NCBI RefSeq assembly: GCF_009870125.1
Contig: NC_046679.1
Span: 22,754,001 to 22,818,000, forward strand
DNA: 64,000 bases
Direction: 5' to 3'
Source of the DNA: Drosophila pseudoobscura
Lineage: Eukaryota; Arthropoda; Insecta; Diptera; Drosophilidae
This document shows positions 7,958-19,101 of the stretch, in pieces. The stretch's first letter is position 1; every line of letters starts with the position of its first letter. The notes under the pieces were generated by a model. That model saw only the letters and a list, made by a program, of their open reading frames with translations. It was not told the DNA's origin and searched no databases. A program made the translations under genes and the position numbers.

Positions 7958-9736
7958 CTATATCGATTGTCCTCCGAACGCCCTCCTATTGGTGATTTCC
8001 AGGAAGTGAGCTTTGGTCGCACGTCGATTAGTTTTTCCATTGGCACTGCGCTTCAGATCATCTACAATGATGACTCCAGCATTTAATTGTTTATACTGGG
8101 CATCAATATGTTCCTTTACAAAGTCCAAAACGTCCTGGGCGACCAGATTGGTTCCGTGCCGCTTCACCACAGAAGCTGCGGCCTCATCCCCATTGACTGC
8201 ATCCCAAACCCCGAAGACACAGACCTCGGCTACATTCTGCATCTGGGAGATGACTGTCTCTATCTCGTTGGGATAATACATGATGTTGTGGTACTTTAGC
8301 ATGTCCTTTTGCCGAGCAATTATGTATAGGAAGCCATCTTCGTCCATATAGCCCAGATCTCCAGTATGCAGCCACTTCTCTGAGTCCCGAATTATGAGAG
8401 TCTCTTCTGGGTTCCCGTAATAACCCGACCAATTCTGACCATTGAGAAAGCAGACTTGACCCGTTTCGTTTGGTCCCAGGGCCTCGCCCTGTTCATCGAT
8501 TATCTTTAGACTGATTCCTTTTATCGGGCGACCCACGGAGTTGGGTTTTTCGTCAAAGTGAAGATTAGTACAGCCCACGCTGTTCAGCTCTGTTACAGCG
8601 TATGCGAAGTGCAGGCAGTCGTGGCTAAGACGACTACGTATTCGATTCTGAACCTTCAAGGAGCAGTTGGATCCACCATAAATGTAGAACCGAATGCTTG
8701 ATAGATCAGATGTTTCGAATTCCGGACAGTTGGCCAGCATGGCCATGTGTGAAGGACATTGAAAGATGAATGTTATCTTGTATTCTTTGATCATACGACA
8801 CAGGAGAGCAGGATCGAAGACATTGTCGGCAATAATGCTGGTTGTGCTGAATACCCCGGCGCTAATGATGATTATAAGACCCGATATCCAATCTAGGGTG
8901 CTGTGTGTATATTGCACATCATTGGAGGTTAGACGACTGTGATGCAATGCAATGTATAACAGATGAGTTGGAATAGTACTAGTTCAATTGAAATCTGCAT
9001 ATGCTTGTTCTTGTCTACTTACAAAAAGGTCAAAAGAACCTGTTGACTGTTTGTAATCGTGACTGCCTTTGGAACGCCCGTGGTCCCCGAGGAGCAGAGA
9101 ATGGCCAAGGTCTGATCGGGGCCCTGCTCCAGACATGCTGGCCGGAAGTTATCCTCAATGGGTGTGGTCAGGATATCCTGAATCCGCAGGGACCCCGAAG
9201 GGTGGTTTCGCATGGTTATGATTGAGATGTCCAGCTTGATGTGCTCGGTGGCTGCCAGAACTCTCTCGTACTCATCCCCGTCGCAGAATATCAGACGGGG
9301 TCTGGTAATGCTAAGCAGCTTCTCAATGGTGTCCTGCTCGTAGGAGATGTTCAGGGAGTGGAAGGGCATTCCATTGAAAAAGCAGGCGTAGGCCACAGCC
9401 ACCAGGTGCGTCGTGTTCCTGGCTATAAGGCCCACAATATCACATTGCTTTAGGCCAAGTCCTCGCATATAGGTGGCCACACGCATCGCATTGAAACGCA
9501 CCTCCTCCCGAGTCATCACCGTCTTCTCAGTGGCTGAGATCTGGAAGGTTAGTTTAGTTAATAGTGGGATTCTATTCCTAGTAACAGCATACCTGTGCAA
9601 TGAGCTTTGGATGCCTTTCCATCTCTCGGAAGATGATCTCCCCAATGGAAAGGTGCGGAGCGAAATAGTTCGCTCTTTCGCCCCCACTCCACACCTTGAG
9701 CGTATCATCGTAGGTGATTTCCGGGCCGTACGGCAT
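7958..9736 (-). CDS. ANL-superfamily acyl/aryl-CoA ligase, copy 2
   Basis: Same gene structure as copy 1 on the opposite strand. Exons in transcript order: 9736-9593, 9540-9023, 8936-7958. Introns are 52 bp (sequence nearly identical to intron 1 of the other copies) and 86 bp. 546 residues, starting MPYGPEITYDD. P-loop SSGTTGVPK 198-206, TGD 412-414, C-terminal Lys522 in ANGKTNRR. In the hinge motif the Asp before the conserved Arg is Ala (IARQKD), while the Arg and the hinge Lys are kept. Many ANL enzymes have Gly there, so this need not harm activity. It has its own C-terminal tail ending -GQSI, not a PTS1 signal. The second-intron acceptor has a weak pyrimidine tract and the residues just before it are unlike the other copies, so that junction is the least certain part of the model. 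Confidence 0.9.
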
Positions 9737-9772
9737 GCTGCGATCCATCAGTTATTGGTATAGTTCCAAAAC

Positions 9773-9805
9773 TGCTTCCGTATCGTGCCTGAGGTTCCTT
9801 TTATA
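9773..9805 (-). promoter_or_regulatory. core promoter of CoA ligase copy 2
   Basis: Minus-strand TATAAAAG at 9805-9798 with an initiator-like GCAGTTT whose A lies at 9773, 32 bases downstream. Confidence 0.6.
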
Positions 9806-10066
9806 GAATAAACGAACAGACAGCCGAACTGACGATCGTTGTGGGGGGCGTGTTTTAACCGGTACGTTTTTGCAAACCTTCAAACGTGGAATTCAAATGG
9901 AATTCAAAATGTATAACATTCTCCCACGTTGAGGGCACACGTGTAGGGCAGGGCAATAATGTTTTATGTCCCAGGATATAGTAATGTTTGCAACCACTAT
10001 TCAATTTATTACGTGATATATCTGAAAACCTATCGTTTGTCTGTCCCAAAGTTTTCTTCTCGTTTC

Positions 10067-10104
10067 TATAAGAGGGGACCGGCAGCCACAAATCGCCAAC
10101 AGTT
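10067..10104 (+). promoter_or_regulatory. core promoter of CoA ligase copy 3
   Basis: TATAAGAG at 10067-10074 and the initiator-like CCAACAGTT (A at 10101), as upstream of copy 1. Confidence 0.6.
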
Positions 10105-10136
10105 AATAAAAAGTACAAAAACTGGTAGTTAGCAGA

Positions 10137-11902
10137 ATGCCGCATAAACCAGAATCCAAATACGATCCAAAGCTCAAGGTCTGGAGTGGTGGAGAAAGAT
10201 CTAATTATTTCGCACCGCACCTTTCCATTGGGGAGATCATCTTCCGAGAATTGGAAAGGCATCCGAAGCTCATTGCACAGGTATGCTGTTACGACGAATC
10301 GAATCCCACTATTAACTAAACTAACCTTCCAGATCTCAGCCACTGAGAAGACGGTGCTGACTCGGGAGGAGGTGCGTTTCAATGCGATGCGTGTGGCCAC
10401 CCATATGCGAGGACTTGGCCTAAAGCAATGTGATATTGTGGGCATCATAGCCAGGAACACCACGCACCTGGTGGCCGTGGCCTACGCCTGCTTTTTCAAT
10501 GGAATGCCGTTCCACTCCCTGAACATTTCCTACGAGCAGGACACCATTGAGAAGCTGCTTAGCATTACCAGACCCTCTCTGATCTTCTGCGATGGGGATG
10601 AGTACGAGAGAGTTCTGGCAGCCACCGAGCACATTAAGCTGGACACCACAATCATAACCATGCGAAACCACCCTTCGGGCTCCCTGCGGATTCAGGATAT
10701 CCTGATCACACCCATTGAGGATAACTTCCGGCCAGCACGTCTGGAGCAGGGCCCCGACCAGACCTTGGCCATTCTCTGCTCCTCGGGGACCACGGGCGTT
10801 CCAAAGGCAGTCACTTTCACTAACAGCCAACAGATTCTATGGAGCTGCACGTGAGTTTAATTTGTTTAGTAATCCATTCTTACTGATATCAGTATATTTC
10901 TCTTCTTCTCTGATTAGTCCCATGACAACCGATGTGGTTCAGTACTCGCACAGCACCCTGGACTGGTTCTCTGGACTCTCCGTTTGCATTAACGCTGGAG
11001 TGTTCAGCACCACAAGCATTATTGCCGATAACAAGTACGATCCTGCCTTCCTGTGTCGTATCATCGAGGAGTACAAAATAACATTCCTGGTTCAGAGCCC
11101 TTCCCAAATGGCCATGCTGGTGAGCTGTCCAGAGTTCGACGCGTCTGATCTGTCGAGCATCCGGCATTACGTTTACGGAGGCACTGCCTGCTCCGTGGAG
11201 ATGCAGCATCGAATGCGCAGGCGTCTTAAGCAGGCGGACTGTCTGGTCTTTAGCTATAACTTAACGGAGATGAACAGCTTGGGTTGCTTGAACCTTCACT
11301 TTGACGAAAAACCCAACTCCGTGGGCCGCCCGGTGAAAGGAATCAGAGTCAAGATAATCAATGAAAAGGGCGAGGCCCTGGGTCCCAGTGCAGTCGGTGA
11401 AGTCTGTTTTTATAGTGGTCAGCATTGGTCGGGCTATTACGGGAATCCAGAGGAGACGCGCATAATGGTCGACTCTCAGAGCTGGCTACACACCGGTGAT
11501 ATGGGCTACATGGACCCAGACGGCTTTCTATACCTCGTGGACCGCAAAAAGGATATGCTCAAGTATCAGGGCATCATGTATTATCCAAGCGAAATAGAGA
11601 GAGTGATCTCTCAGATCCCTGACGTAGTCGAGGTCTGTGTCTTCGGTGTGTGGGATGAAGTGAATGGCGACGAGGCCGCTGCCTCTGTGGTAAAGAAGCC
11701 TGGCACCCAACTCTCAGCTCAAGATGTTGTGAAGTTTGTCAAGGAACGTATTGGGGCCAAGTACAAGCAGCTGAACGCAGGAGCCATCATTGTGGAGGAT
11801 CTGGTACGAAGTCCGAACGGAAAAACCCACCGAGTCGCCACAAAAGCGCACTTTCTAGAGGTCACAAACAGAAACAGGACTCAGGACTCTTGGTTCAAAT
11901 GA
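10137..11902 (+). CDS. ANL-superfamily acyl/aryl-CoA ligase, copy 3
   Basis: Exons 10137-10280, 10333-10850 and 10918-11902 (introns 52 and 67 bp) give 548 residues starting MPHKPESKYDP. Exon 2 has exactly the same length (518 nt) as in copies 1 and 2 and is almost identical to them up to the P-loop SSGTTGVPK (198-206). After that, exon 3 is clearly diverged at both amino-acid and silent sites. TGD 413-415, hinge VDRKKD, C-terminal Lys523 in PNGKTHR. The tail ends -DSWFK, not a PTS1 signal. All motifs are intact. Diverges from copy 2 across a 400 bp promoter region. Substrate unknown. Confidence 0.92.
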
Positions 11903-13555
11903 ATTACAACGGATGATAATGGAAAATTCATGCATCCATGGAAATAACAGAAATACACAAAGAGTTCCCTATATTCCCTATAACCTGATCCCAAGGTTAT
12001 ATTAGCATTTAATGTTATTTGTTTGGTGCCATCGTTTGGGCTGGTCTGTTGGCCTGACCCCTGCATTTAAGACGGCTGAAAGCAATCAACCCTGATGAAA
12101 CCCCCCGAGCTGTCAGTCGGTCGAAGAGACCTTCACTTTAAATCGCCTGCCTTTGTGTTGGGTGTCGTCATAAAAATAGAAATCTCGCTTCATTTCATTG
12201 CCTTTGTTATAGCGCCTCGTTGTTGTTACTCCTCCAATTTACCCGGTCGACAGCCGTCCTGTCGTATAGTCCATAATCCGTCGTCGGCCGAGCGGGCTCC
12301 GGGCGGAGTTATATGATATCCCCGTACGAGGATGCACAGCGAGTATTTTTCACCTAAGCTGTGGCCGTTTGTCTGTCTCACTGTCTCTATCTCTATCTCT
12401 GTCTCACAAAGAACCCTCTGCTGTGGCTGGTCTGTGACCTGTTAGCCGGATTAGGCCTGACACGGGGAGATCGGGGACGAGGACAAGAACGAACCCACAT
12501 GAGCATTTCAGATGCTCGAAAATCAGTCATAATATTTCAAATTTCATAAATTGATGCGTATCACATTAGACGCGAATGGGATGGGTATGGGATGGGAATG
12601 ACGGCAGCAGGAGCCGCAGACTAACGGCCCTGCTTTCCCCGTGGGTGAGCAACCCTCGGGAACTGACTTTGATAAACGCGTTTTCGGCGGGGGAGCGATG
12701 TCACGCCCACATTTCAACGCGTCGCGCGAAATTTGCTGTGAAATAAAAAAAAAACGAAGAAAAAACCTTAAGAAGAAGAAAGGAAAATATATAAAACTTT
12801 ATATACCTACTTACATACATATACATATACTCGTACATATATTTTTTACGGGTATATGGGTTTGTGTGCATGTATATTTCCTTTGATTTTGCTGCACGAT
12901 TGATTTTCTCGCACCAAGACATCGCCCCCCGGAGCACATCGGAGGAGAGTCCTGTTCATTCGCACCTGCTGCTACTCCTGACTCGTCTGAAATTGTTCCC
13001 TAGACGAAGGACCATGGCTCTCGGCTCTTGGCTCTCGGCTTTGCTCTTGTCTATCCCTGGAAGAAGGGGAACGCGAGAGTCCTGCCACTGCCCCTGCCTA
13101 TGCCCCCCGTCCATCGGTCGCCTTATTTTATTTCCTTTCTGCTCAGCCATAAAACAATAAAGGAGATTTTTGTATTTGTATTCCAACTTTGAGTCGCTCG
13201 CTGGAGAAATGCTTTTCTAATTAAATTTTATGACTTGCCTGATGAAGTTTTCCTTTCTTTTGCCTCGTTCTTTCATGACTGGAATTGAACTATTGATTGG
13301 TCACGAATGGAGGGCATAGGCGTTCTCTTCTTCGAGGGATGATCCCTCAGCGGAGTTGCTGAAGTTGCTGAAGAATGAGGCATAATGACGCCTGAATTTC
13401 AAATAATACTTCATCAAATGGTATTATACTTCTGGCTAGAGGTTTGGCCAATGCCCAGAAGCCATTAAATGTATGTGTGTACAATGGTTTGGAAGTAACG
13501 ATTCTCCGAAGCCCTTTTATCTTTCAGAAACCAAGACAATTTGGGGTTCAGGATG
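11903..13555. other. intergenic, no gene seen
   Basis: Short open frames (for example 12361-12549, 12864-13160) look random and lack domains or codon-use support. TA/CA-rich simple sequence at about 12790-12880. No clear poly(A) signal for copy 3 nearby. Confidence 0.6.
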
Positions 13556-15693
13556 TTTTTATACCCGATACTCAAAATGAGTATTGGGGTATATTAGATT
13601 TGTGGTAAAAGTGGATGTGTGTAACGTCCAGAAGGAATCGTTTCCGACCCCATAAAGTATATATATTCTTGATCAGCATCAATAGCCGAGTCGATTGAGC
13701 CATGTCTGTCTGTCCGTCCGTCCGTCTGTCCGTCTGTCCGTCCGTCCGTCTGTCCGTCCGTCCGTCCTCTTCAGCGCCTAATGCTCAAAGACTATAAGAG
13801 CTAGAGCAACGATGTTTTGGATCCAGACATCTGTGATATGTCACTGCTACAAAAATATTTCAAAACTTCGCCCCGCCCACTTCCGCCCCCACAAAGGACG
13901 AAAATCTGTGGCATCCACATTTTTAAAGATACGATAAAACCAAAAACGCAGAATCGTAGAGAATGACCATATCTTTTAGACTGCAGAATCTGAATTGGAT
14001 CGTATTATTATTATAGCCAGCATCAAGAAAACAATTTCATTTTTTCTCGCCCTGTCTCTCTCTAACACACACGTAGCATAGGCGGCTTTGCTTAGAGTAA
14101 AACATTAGCGCCTAGATCTCAGAGACTATAAAAGCTAGAGCAACCAAATTTGGTATCCACACTCCTAATATATCAGACCGAGACGAGTTTGTTTCAAAAT
14201 TTCGCCACACCCTCTTCCGCCCCCGCAAAGGATTCAAATCTGGGGATATTCACAAATCTCAGAGAGTATTAAGGCTAGAGTAACCAAATTTAGTGTCCGT
14301 AACAGGATTAGATCTCACTATAAAACGTATATCTCAAAATTTCGCCCCACCCCCTTCCGCCCCCACAAAGGACGAAAATCTGTTGCATCCACAATATTGC
14401 ACATTCGAGAAAACTAAAAACGCAGAATCATAAATAATGACCATATCTATCAGGTTGCTGAATCTGGATCAGATCGGATCATTTTTATAGCCAAAGGAAA
14501 CAAATCAATTTGCAGTGGCTACGCAGCGCCCGACGTCACGCACAGACTGATTTTCTGTCTCTCTCGCACGCACAATTATAATAACAATTATTAAAAAAAA
14601 TCAAAAATAACAATTATAATAACAATTATTCAATAAAAATCAAGAATAACAATTATAATAACAATTATAATAACAATTATTCAAAAAAATCAAGAATAAC
14701 AGTTATAATAACAATTATTCAATAAAAATCAAGAATAACAATTATAATAACAATTATAATAACGATTATTCAATAAAAATCAAGAATAACAATTATAATA
14801 ACGATTATTCAATAAAAATCAAGAATAACAATTATAATAACGATTATTCAATAAAAATCAAGAATAACAATTATAATAACGATTATTCAGTAAAAATCAA
14901 GAATAACAGTTATAATAACAATTATTAAATAAAAATCAAGAATAACAGTTATAATAACAATTATTCAATAAAAATCAATAATAACAATTATTCAAAAAAA
15001 ATCAAGAATAACAATTATAATAACAATTATTCAAAAAAATCAAGAATAACAGTTATAATAACAATTATTCAATAAAAATCAAGAATAACAATTATAATAA
15101 CAATTATTCAAAAAAATCAAGAATAACAGTTATAATAACAATTATTAAATAAAAATCAAAAATAACAATTATAATAACAATTATTCAAAAAAATCAAGAA
15201 TAACAGTTATAATAACAATTATTCAATAAAAATCAAGAATAACAGTTATAATAACAATTATTCAAAAAAAATCAAAAATAATAATTATTCAATAAAAATC
15301 AAGATACTTAAAATGAGTGTAGGCGTACATACATATATTATATTTGTGGTGAAAATGGAGGTGTGTAACGTCCAGAGGGATAAAGTATATATATTCTTGA
15401 TCAGCATCAATAGCCGAGTCGATTGAACCCCGTCTGTCTGTCCGTCCCTATAAGCGCCTAGGGCTCAAAGATTATAAGAGCTAGAGCAACGACATTTTGT
15501 ATCCAGACTTCTGTAATATGTCACTATTACACATACATTTCAAAATTTCGCCCCACAGGAGGCGGAGGGACTTTGTCTTTGTCGTGCCGTTTAATATTAG
15601 CGGCGTCTGCCGGAGAAGAGCCATACTGACTAAGTATCGGGTATAAATGTAGAGTTGCGGTGTCCGCAGCAACTCACAACGTTCCCCCTCGTT
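13556..15693 (+). mobile_element. DINE-1/Helentron-like non-autonomous element with minisatellite core
   Basis: Left end TTTTTATACCCGATACTC with the small palindrome ACTCAAAATGAGT, then blocks common in Drosophila dispersed repeats (ATAAAGTATATATATTCTTG, GATCAGCATCAATAGCCGAG, GTCTGTCCGTCC iterations at 13713-13767). A motif beginning CAAAA-TTCGCCCC and running into CCGCCCCC-CAAAGGA recurs at about 13860, 14195 and 14335, with a truncated fourth copy near 15540. A 39-bp AT-rich minisatellite fills 14572-15301. A second, shorter left-end-like copy begins at about 15303 and runs into the right end, GTATCGGGTATAAATG, followed by a stem-loop (GAGTTGCGG...GCAACTC) and CCCTCGTT. A relative with both ends lies inverted at 55657-55936. 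No transposase or helicase. The family name is my best judgement from the end hairpin and central tandem repeats, not a database match. Confidence 0.7.
14572..15301. repeat. 39-bp AT-rich minisatellite
   Basis: About 18-19 units built from ACAATTATAATAACAATTAT followed by TCAATAAAAATCAAGAATA, with units lengthened or shortened by one 12-base ATAATAACAATT step and a few A/G variants (ACAGTT for ACAATT; ACGATT for ACAATT). Variants are grouped, as expected from local unit duplication. Confidence 0.9.
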
Positions 15694-16000
15694 ATTTATG
15701 TAGTACCATATCTTTGAAATTGTGTAACATTCGAATTAAAGATGACGTTCTTCTAAGATGAATCAAGCTCCATTGCAGAGAATCAGGCTCCAAGCAGAGT
15801 ATTTTCCATACAATTACTTAGAGAGCATATCAAATACTTCAACTTTCCTTCAGATGGCATTCTAGTTGCCATTTCCATTTCCACGTGTAATAACCCATCG
15901 TGGCGGTAACCTTGCTCCAAGTGTTACCATCAAATGGGTAATCCAAGTGGACCTCAAGCGAAAATTCAGTGGTTTCTCTGCCACATTTCCCATATCTCAA

Positions 16001-16048
16001 CACCCCACCCCACCCCACCGCACCGCACCGCAGCGCACCGCACCCCAC
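16001..16048. repeat. CACCC/CACCG pentamer tract
   Basis: CACCC units turning into CACCG units and back, about nine pentamers. Confidence 0.8.
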
Positions 16049-17252
16049 TCCCATGTAGATTGGCAGCCAGGCAAATTTCAGCGATTTTCAAGCATTTCAC
16101 TTCCACGCTGAAAATTGACACCTAATGCCCACGCAAGGGGAAAACGCTCGCAGCAAAGTGGGGGATACCCGTCCCTCTGGTGGCGTCTCCTTCTCTGGCT
16201 ATTCACTGGCTTGCCACTGGTCCTCCAATGGCTTTCCTCTGGCCCTGCTCTGGTCGTTCGCTAGTCTTCCTCTGGTACTCCTCTAGTCCATACAGTCCTC
16301 CAGCTATCCCCTGGTTTTGTTGGCTTCAGCGAATGCGCAAGCAATTGACGTAAATAAGAAGCAGCCTGGCAACGTCAGCGCCACGATGACGACGCCTGTA
16401 ACCGGAGATGGTCTGGGAATACAGGGAGTGCAGGGAGTACAGGGAGCACAGGGAGTGTGCCTTATTTACGTATATACATATGCCTTGGCCACAGCTTGAG
16501 CTTTGAAATTGGAAAAAGTTATGCAAATCTGCTGACGACAGGACAGGAAACGAGCGAGCAATCTGAAGCACAAGAAGTGAATTAGTTTTTATATATTTTT
16601 TGTGTGCAATTTATGTGTGGGCAGGACCCTGACGAGGACGAGGGCGAGCACGAGGACATGGAACTTTTCCCCTGTCTAACTGTCGATTTCTGTGTGCGCA
16701 ATTATAATAATTGCAATAATAACAACAGAAGCAGCAGCAGCAGAAGCGACAGGAGGAGGATCTGTCCAAGCCACTCTGGTGGCATGCAACGTGACAGGAA
16801 CCGTACCAGCAGTGTACCCGGGCTGTACTAGGGTCTTCCTAGTTTCCTGCCCCAGCATCCGTGTGCGTAAATCGCTTCGTTGTTTACCCAGAGCATTAAA
16901 GGCTTTGCTGCCGCACAGAGCACCGCTCAAGGCATGGCTTGGGCAAGAGACTGGGAAGGGGAAGCGGCGCATAACGTGCCTAAATAAATAGCCAGGACGT
17001 GGTGGCAGGACCAAAGAATATAACCGGCTGACTCAGGCACTAAGGCTTTAAATCGTCATCTCCCAGTGTCCTATGGTCCGTTGCACGTTGCCCGTTTTCC
17101 GTTTCCCGTTGTCCTAATTACAACTGGCAACGCTTCGCTGGCCCTGACAGGCATTTGCCACCCCAAAAATAGGGGGAATCCCAGGCCCACTCGCAGTCAC
17201 AATCCCCTGCCCATCTTAACGTGCTTAATGCCAATTAAGCGATTGCCAAACA

Positions 17253-17296
17253 CCCTGCCCTGCCCTGCCCTGCCCTGCCCCGCCCCGCCCCGCCCT
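17253..17296. repeat. CCCTG/CCCCG pentamer tract
   Basis: About five CCCTG units followed by CCCCG units, a point-mutation switch within the array. Confidence 0.8.
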
Positions 17297-19063
17297 GAAC
17301 CGTTCTACGAGTGTCACCCTCTTCAGTGAGGCTTTCGAAGGACCCCCTGGGCCCTGGTGATATTTACATTCCGCTTTTGATATTTCGCATTTCATTGATT
17401 TTATTTTTAATAATTTTGATGCCTCGGATTACTGTTCTGTTGATTTATGCTGCGAAACAGGGAATTCCACTTCTCCAAATCCTTGTCTCACTGGAATCAG
17501 AGTCTGTCTCTCCGAGAGGATGTCTCGCATTTCCATTGGTAATATAAATAGTTCATGTTAATTAGATTTCAGTTGGTTTTGTTGGCCAGCAGGGAAGGTC
17601 AGCGACATTTTGTTTGGAATATTATGGCAATTTTGTTGCCCTGGCGATTTATAATTAATTCCATTCCCTTTTGAAGTGCGGCCAGATCTCTCGTTTTCAG
17701 TTGGCTGAGCTGGAAAACAGGCTCGGGAATCTCATTTATTTTGGATGGACCACGAAAAAAAATTAATTGAAATTCGATGATTTACGCAAGCATCGGATAA
17801 CTTTTCTTTCAAAATAATTATCGGAGTTTCCTAAATTACAATCTTCTATACTCGGACACAGATGTTGTTAAGTGAAGACCAATGGCAACTGTTTCTATTC
17901 ATTTCCATTCATCCCCCGTAACACTGAGTAAATCAAAACAAAACCAGATCAAAGGGTACAAATCTGCTTTAAAACCTATTCCCAGAATTTATACATTTAT
18001 TTTATCGAATAATTCTGTATTAATATCAGCCCACGAATGATGCTCCAGCTGTTTGTGTGGAGCCCACAATTTCCCGATCAATCATGGCGAACAATCAGCA
18101 AGTTTCTTAGGAACTCTTTCTTTCATTGCCACACCCTCCAGTGTTGCGCAGCGGAGGAATAGTGGCAATTCACTTGGCAATCTTAACGTTCTGTTAATTG
18201 ATTTCTCGCAGAATTAATTGTAGTCTTGGAGTCCCTGCTACTTAATTCCCATACTTTGTCGCTCTCCTGCATACATATACATAGTACATACATATGTAGG
18301 TATATCCCTGTCAGGTATCTGGTTCTCAGCTGCAGCCACTGACTGATGATTGGACTTCTTGGCCATCTGCAGCTCGGTTCACGTTCCACAGTGGCCACAG
18401 TGGCAGAAGCATATGCTGGAAACCCGAGACAAAAGAGCAGCGACAGCAGCAGCACATAAAAAATAAGAAATATCGAAAATAAAAAATTGCGCACAGCAAA
18501 AAAAGAGCCATGCCGCCAGCCAAAGATCAAATGGCGCAAATCTCGCAGATACAAAGATACTTTTCGACTGCGGTTTTGCGGATTGCGGATTGGGCTGGGC
18601 CTGGACCGGGCTGAAGCGAAGCGAACCTCGAAACCGCAAAGGGGGGTCGGGCGGGGCTTGAGCGTCAGAGCCAGAGCCAGAGCCAGAGTCAGAGGCATCC
18701 AAGTTCAAATTTTTAACCGCACCGCACTCTATGGCAACGGTATACGGGAACATAATTTGAACTTAAAAGCTGTTCGGCAACTGGCTAAAAGAGGGGGGAA
18801 ACTGGGAACTGGGACCGGGGAACGGGGGACTGGCCTTTTGTATCTGCAATTTCTTTGGCGCAAAAGACGTAAAGAATAATAATAGTATGAAATTATAAAT
18901 GGTTCGGTCTGGGTCGGGGTTTCTGATCCCCAAGTCGCACAAATTGTCCCTGTTTCATCTCGCTCTCTACGAGTACGAGTATATATCTATCTGTTCTGTA
19001 TATTTGCTTTATGATAATGCCTTTTCCAGCTACACGCTTCGTATTTTTAGTTATTGTACGTCA

Positions 19064-19101
19064 GTTCTGTTCTGTTCTGTTCTGTTCTGTTCTGTTCTGT
19101 T
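19064..19101. repeat. GTTCT pentamer tract
   Basis: Seven to eight perfect GTTCT units. Confidence 0.85.

Larger units (their letters stand above)
9737..10136. promoter_or_regulatory. shared head-to-head promoter region of copies 2 and 3
   Basis: 400 bases separate the divergent start codons. Each side has its own TATA/initiator pair, at 9805-9773 (minus) and 10067-10101 (plus). The middle (about 9840-10050) shows no coding sequence. Confidence 0.55.

Noticed and set aside
14572..15301. Regular repeats with spacers, considered as a CRISPR-like array
   Set aside because: Eukaryotic DNA, no unique spacers. The units are contiguous and vary by small steps, so it is a minisatellite.
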